Of a stretch of DNA of 6,038 nucleotides, positions 1 to 6,038 are shown in pieces. The position numbers and the translations under genes were made by a program. The notes beneath the pieces were generated by a model, which was not told the DNA's origin, did not search any database, and saw only the letters and a program-made list of their open reading frames with translations. Every line of letters starts with the position of its first letter. Position 1 is the first letter of the stretch. The stretch spans positions 1 through 6,038 of the forward strand of contig JAGWYC010000119.1 in NCBI GenBank assembly GCA_018969565.1. The letters are read 5' to 3'. This DNA is from Bacteroidota bacterium. GTDB taxonomy: Bacteria > Bacteroidota > Bacteroidia > NS11-12g > UBA955.

Positions 1-20
1 CGGACAACATACAAGACACA

Positions 21-2405
21 ATGACCTTTTCCGAATTTAAGGCAGAGATCATTCGCGATTTCAAAGTTGCCTTTCAAAGCCGACAGGCCAGTCTGATTGG
101 CCGCAAGGAGGTATTAACGGGCAAGGCGAAATTTGGCATTTTCGGCGATGGAAAGGAACTGGCACAAATAGCCATGGCCAAGGCATTCCGTCATGGGGAT
201 TTTCGCAGTGGTTATTACCGGGACCAGACCTTCATGTTTGCTACCGGCATGAGCAACATCAAGGCATTTTTCGCCCAACTGTATGCACACCCCTCGGTGG
301 ATGCCGAACCCGCTTCTGCGGGTCGCAGCATGAATGGCCATTTCGGAACACGACTGCTGGATGAACATGGAAACTGGCTGCCTCAAACCGACCGCTTCAA
401 TTCCTCTGCTGATATTTCACCTACAGGAAGTCAGATGCCACGACTGCTCGGTCTGGCGCTGGCCTCGAAAATCTACCGGGAAAACACCGCCTTACATGGC
501 GCCACACAATTCAGCAATAAGGGTAACGAAATCGCATTTGGCACGATTGGCAATGCCAGCACCTCAGAAGGTATGTTCTGGGAAGTGATGAATGCCGCTG
601 CCGTGATGCAGGTGCCCATGGCCATTTCCGTTTGGGACGATGGCTACGGTATCTCTGTTCCGGCCAGATTCCAGACTGCCAAAGAGAATATCAGTGCACT
701 GATGGCCGGATTCCAGACCAATAAGGAAGGTAAAGCCATGGAACTATTCACTGCCAAAGGCTGGGATTATGTTGCCTTGTGCGAAACCTATCGCGAGGCC
801 GCAAATGTTTGCCGCGAACAACATACCCCCGTGTTGGTGCACATTACCGAAATGACCCAGCCCCAGGGGCACAGCACCAGCGGCAGCCATGAGCGCTACA
901 AAAGCAAGGAGCGCCTCGAGTGGGAACAGGAATTTGATTGCATTCGCCAGTTTAAACTTTGGATTGTTGCCAACAACATTGCCTCCGAAGAAGAACTCAA
1001 CGCCCTGGAGGAAACCTATACCGCTGAAGTGCGCGCCTGGCAAAAGGAAGCCTGGTCTGAATTTCAGGCGGAAATAAAAACAGACCTCAACGCCTGTTGT
1101 GCTGCCTTAGATGCCGCTGCACTGCAAACAAATGATGCTGCTTCTCTGCAGGGTATTTCAGCCCGCCTGAAGGCTATCGGAGAACCTTTATTAAAAGATA
1201 TTGGCAATGCCATTCACGAAGCACTGCGCTTGACCCTGCATGAGGATGAAACGATGCGCGCACCTCTGCTGGCCTTCTGCCAAGACTTCTTCCAAAGCAA
1301 CGCAGCACGCTACAGTTCTCATCTGCACAGCACTTCAAAGCACAACGTATTTCAGGTACACCACGAACCGGCTTTGTACGACGCAGATTCACCCATGAAA
1401 GATGGACGCGAAATTCTGCAGGCCTGCTTCGATGCCAATCTGGAGCGCGACCCAAGGGTATTTGCTTTTGGTGAAGACCTGGGAAAGATTGGCGATGTAA
1501 ACCAGGGCTTTGCAGGCTTACAAGAAAAATACGGCGAATTGCGTGTTGGAGACCGCGGCATCCGCGAAGCCAGCATTATCGGCGAAGGTATTGGTTGCGC
1601 CTTGCGCGGACTAAGACCCATTGCCGAGATACAATACCTGGACTATTTGCTGTACGCACTGCAAATCATGAGCGATGACATTGCAACCTTGCAGTACCGC
1701 ACCAGAGGCGGACAAAAAGCGCCCGTCATCATCAGAACCAGGGGCCATCGTCTGGAAGGAATCTGGCACAGCGGATCGCCCATGGGTATGATTGTGCATG
1801 CGGTGCGTGGCATGCATGTATGTGTTCCGCGCAATATGACCCAGGCGGCAGGCATGTACAACACCTTACTTCAGTGTGATGAACCTGCCTTGGTAGTGGA
1901 GTGTCTGAACGGATACCGCCTGAAAGAGAAACTACCTGCAAATATGGGTAGTTTCACGGTGTCCCTGGGCATTCCCGAGGTAATTCGCGAAGGTTCTGAT
2001 ATTACCATTGTTACTTACGGAAGCTGCTGCAGGATTGCTGTTGAAGCGGCTGAGTTGCTTTCAGAGGCAGGAATTGATGTAGAAATCATTGATGTTCAGA
2101 CCTTGTTGCCCTTCGACCTGAATCACAGCATCACGAAGCGACTGCAGGAAACAAACCGAGTTTTGTTCCTTGACGAAGATGTGCCCGGTGGAGCTACTGC
2201 TTATATGATGCAACAAGTTTTAGAAGTTCAGGGCGCATACCAATACCTTGACAGCGCACCTTCAACCCTGACCGCCAAGGCCCATCGTCCTGCTTATGGA
2301 AGCGACGGTGATTACTTCAGCAAGCCCAGCGCGGATGATGTATTCACTGCGGTGTATCAAATCATGCACGAAGCCGACCCAAAACGTTTCCCGGCCTATT
2401 TCTGA
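21..2405 (+). CDS. Fused alpha/beta E1 component of a thiamine-diphosphate 2-oxoacid dehydrogenase (probably branched-chain / 2-oxoisovalerate type)
   Basis: E1 decarboxylates a 2-oxoacid on thiamine diphosphate and passes the acyl group to the lipoyl arm of E2, in the cytoplasm. The 794 residues hold both subunits. The alpha half is roughly 1-405, with the cofactor-loop region at 176-212 (GNASTSEG, then WDDGYGIS) and the active-site loop PQGHSTSGSHERY at 281-293, where H284 matches the catalytic His of the HHSTS loop in branched-chain E1 alpha. The beta half is roughly 455-794, with GEDLG at 484-488, a glutamate at 516 matching the cofactor-activating Glu, and WHSGSP at 582-587 matching the beta active-site His. 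Residues 320-455 form an Ala-, Glu- and Lys-rich link. The reading frame stays open to the left edge, so the start is not proven; the ATG at 21 fits my memory of homologues beginning MTF. There is no Shine-Dalgarno. E2 and E3 are not in view. Substrate is inferred, and pyruvate or another oxoacid remains possible. Confidence 0.9.
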   Translation: MTFSEFKAEIIRDFKVAFQSRQASLIGRKEVLTGKAKFGIFGDGKELAQIAMAKAFRHGDFRSGYYRDQTFMFATGMSNIKAFFAQLYAHPSVDAEPASAGRSMNGHFGTRLLDEHGNWLPQTDRFNSSADISPTGSQMPRLLGLALASKIYRENTALHGATQFSNKGNEIAFGTIGNASTSEGMFWEVMNAAAVMQVPMAISVWDDGYGISVPARFQTAKENISALMAGFQTNKEGKAMELFTAKGWDYVALCETYREAANVCREQHTPVLVHITEMTQPQGHSTSGSHERYKSKERLEWEQEFDCIRQFKLWIVANNIASEEELNALEETYTAEVRAWQKEAWSEFQAEIKTDLNACCAALDAAALQTNDAASLQGISARLKAIGEPLLKDIGNAIHEALRLTLHEDETMRAPLLAFCQDFFQSNAARYSSHLHSTSKHNVFQVHHEPALYDADSPMKDGREILQACFDANLERDPRVFAFGEDLGKIGDVNQGFAGLQEKYGELRVGDRGIREASIIGEGIGCALRGLRPIAEIQYLDYLLYALQIMSDDIATLQYRTRGGQKAPVIIRTRGHRLEGIWHSGSPMGMIVHAVRGMHVCVPRNMTQAAGMYNTLLQCDEPALVVECLNGYRLKEKLPANMGSFTVSLGIPEVIREGSDITIVTYGSCCRIAVEAAELLSEAGIDVEIIDVQTLLPFDLNHSITKRLQETNRVLFLDEDVPGGATAYMMQQVLEVQGAYQYLDSAPSTLTAKAHRPAYGSDGDYFSKPSADDVFTAVYQIMHEADPKRFPAYF

Positions 2406-2422
2406 TTGAAGAGAGATGATAC

Positions 2423-2462
2423 ATCAATAAAAAAGGCGCTTTCCAGCGCCTTTTTTATTGAT
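2423..2462. terminator. Bidirectional rho-independent terminator between convergent genes
   Basis: Arms 2423-2440 and 2445-2462 are exact reverse complements over 18 bases around a four-base loop (ttcc). The inner stem is the GC-rich ggcgct/agcgcc, flanked by an A-tract on the left and a T-tract on the right, so each strand reads as stem plus U-run. It starts 17 bases after the E1 stop and ends 13 bases from the stop of the stress protein on the other strand, so it can serve both genes. Confidence 0.92.
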
Positions 2463-2475
2463 ATTCAGGTTATGA

Positions 2476-3348
2476 TTAATAATCAAAGGTATAGCCCGTT
2501 TCCGTGGGGTTTACACACATCACGGGAACGTGTTCGCTTTCGTTTACAAGCTGCTGTGCCAAGGTTCCGATGGTCATGCTTACAATGCTCGTTTCCGGCT
2601 GCGTCATAATTACAATCAGGTCGGCCTCAATGGCATTGGCGTAGGTAAGCGTTTCTGATGCGAAGTTTTCGAAGATTTTGTCTTCGATTTCGCGGCTTAC
2701 ATAACGTACACCCTGAGCGGCAATCATGGATTCCACCTGATGGATATTGGCTTTGATTTTCACCTTCAGGAATTCATCGTTGCTGTTGTCGTAAATGATG
2801 TGAATGGTAGAATCGAATTTCTTGGCTACGTGGATAGCCCAGCCCACTTTTTGCTTTGACTCCAGGCTGAGGTCAATGGGCAATACAATTTTCTTATATC
2901 CTTCACCAAAAGGCTTGGCCTTAATAACAATAACCGGCACCTTGGAAAGCTGAATGACGCGTGAGGCATTGGAACCGATAAAACGTTCCAGACCACTGGC
3001 TCCATTGCTGCCCATCATAATGCTGTCAAAATTGCCATCATTCGCAACCTGAGCAATTACTTTATACACTTTGCCCCGTTCCAGGCGCTTGTGCAATTTG
3101 AGTCCGGGGTTTTCCCGCTTTATACCCTCAATGATTTTATCCAGCCTTCCGTGGATACCCTCTTCCATCAAGTCATTCTGGCTGCTGGAGAAGATGGATT
3201 GAAAGAAATTCTCATCAATAATATGCAGGAGGGTGATTTCATTATTGTACACCCGTGCAATGTTCACGGCATGTTCCAGCGCATTATTGGCGGTATCGGA
3301 GAAATCTACCGGCACCAGAATATTGTTGTTGTTTGCTACGCGTATCAT
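2476..3348 (-). CDS. Tandem-domain universal stress protein (UspA family)
   Basis: This 290-residue cytoplasmic protein has two Usp folds in a row. Domain 1 (about 8-143) opens with ILVPVDFSDTA (10-20), where D15 is the usual nucleotide-contacting Asp, and ends with the phosphate-binding loop GSNGASGLERFIGSNAS (113-129) followed by the VPVIVIK strand. Domain 2 (about 153-280) opens with KIVLPIDLS (153-161), but its matching loop reads MTQPETSIVSMTIGT (248-262) and has lost the G-x2-G part. Only the first half therefore looks able to bind ATP. Family members help cells through starvation and other stress, and the exact role of this one cannot be read. The start ATG at 3348 has no Shine-Dalgarno, as is usual in Bacteroidota. 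A terminator hairpin separates it from the gene upstream, so it is probably its own transcription unit. It converges on the E1 gene. Confidence 0.93.
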   Translation of the reverse strand: MIRVANNNNILVPVDFSDTANNALEHAVNIARVYNNEITLLHIIDENFFQSIFSSSQNDLMEEGIHGRLDKIIEGIKRENPGLKLHKRLERGKVYKVIAQVANDGNFDSIMMGSNGASGLERFIGSNASRVIQLSKVPVIVIKAKPFGEGYKKIVLPIDLSLESKQKVGWAIHVAKKFDSTIHIIYDNSNDEFLKVKIKANIHQVESMIAAQGVRYVSREIEDKIFENFASETLTYANAIEADLIVIMTQPETSIVSMTIGTLAQQLVNESEHVPVMCVNPTETGYTFDY

Positions 3349-3363
3349 GGGTTAAATACAGGG

Positions 3364-3391
3364 CGAATTTAGGCAATCAGGATTGCATCAA
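3364..3391 (-). promoter_or_regulatory. Possible Bacteroidota-type promoter for the stress protein gene
   Basis: On the minus strand, TAAATTCG (3371 down to 3364) differs by one base from the Bacteroidota -7 element TAnnTTTG. A TTG (3391 down to 3389) lies 17 bases upstream as a possible -33 element. The -7 box ends 15 bases before the start codon, which would give a leader of only about ten bases. The elements are short and AT-rich, so a chance match is quite possible. Confidence 0.3.
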
Positions 3392-3396
3392 TAACA

Positions 3397-3424
3397 CAAA
3401 AGGAGGCACAATGACCTCCTTTTG
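3397..3424 (-). terminator. Rho-independent terminator after the PKD protein gene
   Basis: Arms 3397-3406 (caaaaggagg) and 3415-3424 (cctccttttg) pair perfectly over ten bases around an eight-base loop. Pairing can extend outward by about five more pairs (3391-3395 with 3424-3428) if two bases are bulged. On the minus strand the stem runs into TTTTGTGTTATT, a U-rich end. It begins 21 bases beyond the stop of the PKD gene and sits 48 bases before the stress protein start, so it should separate the two transcripts. Confidence 0.8.
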
Positions 3425-3445
3425 TTATGATTCTTTACGGTTTAA

Positions 3446-5854
3446 TCAGCGAACGTGGTTGATTCGGTGCACGCTGCTGTTTCCATTCTGATTTACACGT
3501 ATCAGATATAATCCTTCCGCACAGGTACTCAAATCAACAGTGCCAATATTTACTGTTTCATTAAACACAACTGTTTGCAGCAGGCGACCATTCAAGTCAA
3601 GAACCTCGACTGTTTTAGTCCCGGGCTGACTTCCCCATTCAACCTGTACTTTATCAAATGCAGGATTGGGATAAACCTTAACATCAGTTACTGCGGCTCC
3701 ATTGCTAAAGATTTCTTTAGCACCGGACCTCAGGCTGCTGATGCTGATGGTTTTACAGAATGTGGAACTGCAGGCTTTTGTCTGATCCCAGACTGTCAGG
3801 CAGATTTTATAAGTTCCCACCGAACCGTATGATTTTGCCGGTGACTTTGAAGTTGCATAAGAACTGTCACCGAAATCCCACATAAAGTACACGGCATTTG
3901 AAGTGCTCTTGTTGGTGATATACACCTTACCCTTCACAATGCTGTCCACAATGAAATAAGACTCCAGTTTACATGGGTTACACAGTGGAACTGAAATGGT
4001 TTTGCAAATTAACGTATCACAGGAGTTGCAGGTATCAGCTACCTTCAGGCACACAGTATAAGATTTTCCTGTAACATAAGTAGCTGTAACCAGCCTTCCG
4101 TTTGCGTAGGTTCCGTTTCCAAGGGACCACACATACTTGCCGCAGTTCTGCAGATTGCCTTCAAAAGAAATTTTATCGCAGTTAATGGTATAGGTGAAAT
4201 CCGGGGCTTTAAGTCCACAGCAAGGGGTTACTGTAATGGATTTGCAAATGGTGGTGTCACAACCTTTACAGGAGTCAATGATACGCACACACACATTGTA
4301 GGTTCCGCGTTTGAAGGTATGAGCAGCAGTCATATCACGCGTGGCGGAAGTGCCATCGCCCCAAGACCAAATTGCCTTTCTGCACCCCAGAACAGGTTGA
4401 TCCGTATAACGCACCATAAAGGTAGAAGCTGCACATTCCTTAACGGCGCTTGGCCATGTCACCGTGATGCCCATCATGCAATTTTTTGCCGAAGAGTCAC
4501 AACCAGCAACTACAACTGATTTGCAGATTACTGTATCACATTTATTGCAGGTGTCCGCCATATACAAGCAAACCTGGTAAGTTCCGGCTTTCGCAAAGGT
4601 GAAGGAAGTGAAACGACCATATATCATCTGACCGGCGATTGACCACTTATATTTCACACAGTTACCAATAGGTGCTTCGAAATTGTATTTCAGGCAATTG
4701 GCTTTATCCATACCCCAGCCAAAAGACAAGGGTATATTGCATGCTTTGGGCGCAATGACAATAATCTTCTTGCAGATGCGCACCGAACAACGACCATTGG
4801 GGTGCTTAATGGTGAGACAAACCTCATAAGTGCCCGGTTTGGTAAAATACTTGGCAGGATCTTTTGTAGATGCACCTGTACCATCGCCAAAAGACCAACT
4901 GAATGTGGCACCTTTCTCACTGGCTGTTCCAATAAATTTGAAGCCCATGGTTCCCGGGATTCCCTGGAAGGTGAAATTACCCCAGATATTGCAGCGCTCC
5001 TCGATCACAACTTTTTTGCAGACCTTCACGAAACAGCGGGTATCCTTTCCGTAAATAGTCACACATACATTATACACCCCTGGTTTGCTATACTGCTTCG
5101 TAGGATTCTGACCCTGGCCTTTTGTGCCATCTCCGAAATCCCATACATAACTGTAACCACCTGTGCTGGTAGCACTGAAGCCCACTATGCCATTCGGACT
5201 GGTTTTAAAGGTGAAGTTTCCACTAACGGTGCAGGGTTCTGTACGACCGCACTGAATGGTCACTTTCTTACAAACCGTTTCTTTGCAAATGACATTGGTA
5301 ACCGGATTCTTCCAGGTTGCAGTAACACAAACCTGATAAATACCATCCTTCAGGTAAGCTTTTTTAACGGCCTTATCCGCAGAAGTACTGCCGTCACCAA
5401 AAGACCAGCTATAAGTAGTGCCTGTTTGATTAGAAGACGCTTCAAACACCACATTCCTGCAATCTACTTTGAAGGCAAAATCAGGCTTCAACAAGCAGGC
5501 GGAATCCGCAGCGCAGCCATTAATAGTAACTGTTTTGCAGATGATGGTATCGCAATTCCTGCAACTGTCAACCACCTTGAGACAAACGGTGTACGTACCT
5601 GTACTTGGATACTTGTACGTAATTTGTTGTCCGGCAGCATAAGTTCCGTTACCAAGACTCCACTTGTACATTGGGCAGGTACGCGTTGATGGAGAAATCC
5701 CCGACGCGATCAGGGTGCGACATTCCACCTTGAAGGTGAAGTTTGCCATGTCTGCGCAACCCTTCGCGGTTTGGGCAGTGCCGGTTTTGGGCATGAACAG
5801 CACTGACAACATGGTCAGCATCGCTATTCTCAATCCCTGGTAAATTCTTTTCAT
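3446..5854 (-). CDS. Secreted cysteine-rich multi-PKD-domain protein with T9SS type A C-terminal sorting domain
   Basis: The 802-residue product starts with a signal peptide: MKR, a hydrophobic stretch at about 8-21, and a likely cut after A27 in TGTAQ. Eight PKD-like modules follow at about 33-114, 120-202, 208-285, 288-367, 372-452, 459-545, 546-625 and 628-706. Most carry the PKD signature W-x-[FLW]-G-[DN]-G (for example WDFGDGT at 238-244) and a closing strand with Y-x-VC and a final C-K. The tail (about 722-802) has YPNP at 728-731, LDLNGR at 752-757 and AEGLYLIRVN at 779-788, typical of the type A T9SS sorting domain that is cut off when cargo reaches the surface. PKD repeats usually form rigid adhesive or spacing stalks, and no enzyme domain is present, so a surface adhesin or structural role is inferred. 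About 51 cysteines (6%) is very high for a PKD protein. There is no Shine-Dalgarno before the ATG. The signal peptide starts at this ATG, which supports the start. Exact function is unknown. Confidence 0.92.
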   Translation of the reverse strand: MKRIYQGLRIAMLTMLSVLFMPKTGTAQTAKGCADMANFTFKVECRTLIASGISPSTRTCPMYKWSLGNGTYAAGQQITYKYPSTGTYTVCLKVVDSCRNCDTIICKTVTINGCAADSACLLKPDFAFKVDCRNVVFEASSNQTGTTYSWSFGDGSTSADKAVKKAYLKDGIYQVCVTATWKNPVTNVICKETVCKKVTIQCGRTEPCTVSGNFTFKTSPNGIVGFSATSTGGYSYVWDFGDGTKGQGQNPTKQYSKPGVYNVCVTIYGKDTRCFVKVCKKVVIEERCNIWGNFTFQGIPGTMGFKFIGTASEKGATFSWSFGDGTGASTKDPAKYFTKPGTYEVCLTIKHPNGRCSVRICKKIIVIAPKACNIPLSFGWGMDKANCLKYNFEAPIGNCVKYKWSIAGQMIYGRFTSFTFAKAGTYQVCLYMADTCNKCDTVICKSVVVAGCDSSAKNCMMGITVTWPSAVKECAASTFMVRYTDQPVLGCRKAIWSWGDGTSATRDMTAAHTFKRGTYNVCVRIIDSCKGCDTTICKSITVTPCCGLKAPDFTYTINCDKISFEGNLQNCGKYVWSLGNGTYANGRLVTATYVTGKSYTVCLKVADTCNSCDTLICKTISVPLCNPCKLESYFIVDSIVKGKVYITNKSTSNAVYFMWDFGDSSYATSKSPAKSYGSVGTYKICLTVWDQTKACSSTFCKTISISSLRSGAKEIFSNGAAVTDVKVYPNPAFDKVQVEWGSQPGTKTVEVLDLNGRLLQTVVFNETVNIGTVDLSTCAEGLYLIRVNQNGNSSVHRINHVR
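3737..5758 (-). repeat. Eight tandem cysteine-patterned PKD modules (protein-level repeat)
   Basis: Modules of about 78-87 residues repeat from residue 33 to 706. In nucleotides they span about 5758-5513, 5497-5249, 5233-5000, 4993-4754, 4741-4499, 4480-4220, 4219-3980 and 3973-3737. Each has an entry Cys a few residues before an [ND]F-like strand, then a closing C-x9-C-x4-C, except that module 2 has C-x13-C-x4-C. Modules 1, 5, 6 and 7 share four more cysteines and the closing motif D-[ST]-C-x2-C-D-T-x-I-C-K. The DNA of the modules has diverged clearly, so this is old duplication and not a recent nucleotide repeat. Confidence 0.88.
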
Positions 5855-5894
5855 ACGTTATGCGTTAGGTATCTGTTTAGATTCGTTAGTGGTC

Positions 5895-6038
5895 TTAAAG
5901 TTTAATTAACACATTTTTTTCGGTATTGCCGTTTAAATCAGTGACTACGACCAGATAACGACCTGCTGCCAACTGCCCGGTATGGATAACAGCTCCTGAT
6001 CCGGACAAGTGTATAGGAACGCTTAAAGCTCTTCCATA
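5895..6038 (-). CDS. C-terminal fragment of another T9SS-targeted secreted protein (cut by the window edge)
   Basis: Reading the minus strand from the right edge gives 47 codons and a TAA stop at 5897-5895. The peptide begins YGRALSVPIHL, contains LAAGRYLVVVTDLNGN and ends NVLIKL. It lines up almost without gaps with the last 47 residues of the neighbouring PKD protein (GRLLQ..., AEGLYLIRVNQNGN..., HVR), sharing GR-x-L, the [AE]G-x-Y-L turn and strand, and the NGN turn. This is the end of a type A T9SS sorting domain. The rest of the gene lies outside the window, so its functional domains are unknown. Its stop is 40 bases before the PKD gene start with no terminator between, which suggests one transcript. 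Confidence 0.8.
   Translation of the reverse strand, partial: YGRALSVPIHLSGSGAVIHTGQLAAGRYLVVVTDLNGNTEKNVLIKL

Noticed and set aside
1..24. Possible upstream gene ending at TGA 22-24 with an ATGA overlap with the E1 start
   Set aside because: Only seven codons are visible and any frame could look like this. It cannot be supported without more sequence to the left.
113..185. GDG in the E1 N-terminus (residues 42-44) as the cofactor motif
   Set aside because: It lies too early in the protein, before the conserved arginine- and tyrosine-rich YYRDQ segment. The real cofactor region is at residues 176-212.
1174..1941. Several overlapping minus-strand open frames of 68-93 codons within the E1 gene
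   Set aside because: They are shadows of the E1 reading frame, with no family resemblance and no start context, and E1 is clearly the coding frame across this region.
2406..2609. Open frame of 67 codons directly after the E1 stop
   Set aside because: It runs through the terminator hairpin and into the antisense of the stress gene, and the peptide is not protein-like.
3402..3491. Plus-strand AGGAGG followed by ATG five bases later, opening a 26-codon frame
   Set aside because: The AGGAGG is one arm of the terminator hairpin, and the frame runs antisense into the PKD gene end. Bacteroidota genes here do not use strong Shine-Dalgarno sites.
4802..5689. Long open frame of 295 codons on the plus strand opposite the PKD gene
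   Set aside because: It lies wholly antisense to a gene with clear domains, a signal peptide and a sorting tail. Its translation shows no recognisable family, and it arises from the codon pattern of the repeats.

Overview
The window looks like a piece of a Bacteroidota chromosome. Three things point there: a large secreted protein ending in a type A type IX secretion (T9SS) sorting domain, a second T9SS-type tail at the right edge, and start codons without Shine-Dalgarno sequences. The tandem universal stress protein and the fused E1 dehydrogenase are also of the type I know from this phylum. I cannot place it below phylum from the sequence alone.

Layout, left to right. A forward gene (21-2405) encodes a fused alpha/beta E1 component of a thiamine-diphosphate 2-oxoacid dehydrogenase, most likely of the branched-chain (2-oxoisovalerate) type. 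It converges on a reverse-strand block, and the two directions are separated by one symmetrical hairpin terminator (2423-2462). The reverse block holds a tandem-domain universal stress protein (2476-3348), a 98-base gap with a second terminator hairpin and a possible promoter, a secreted 802-residue protein with eight PKD-like modules (3446-5854), and the last 47 codons of another T9SS-targeted protein (5895-6038). That last gene is cut by the window edge.

The two T9SS genes are 40 bases apart on the same strand and are probably co-transcribed. The stress protein has a terminator in front of it and probably has its own promoter. Nothing suggests that the cytoplasmic dehydrogenase works with the surface proteins.

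The most unusual content is in the PKD protein. It has 51 cysteines, and 50 of them fall in a fixed register across the eight modules, with 8, 6, 4, 4, 8, 8, 8 and 4 cysteines each, always an even number. The remaining one lies in the C-terminal sorting domain, which T9SS normally removes. This looks like a disulfide-braced PKD stalk, and differences between modules allow specific bond predictions. No mobile element, CRISPR array, tRNA or rRNA was seen, and no gene-free stretch exceeds 300 bases.
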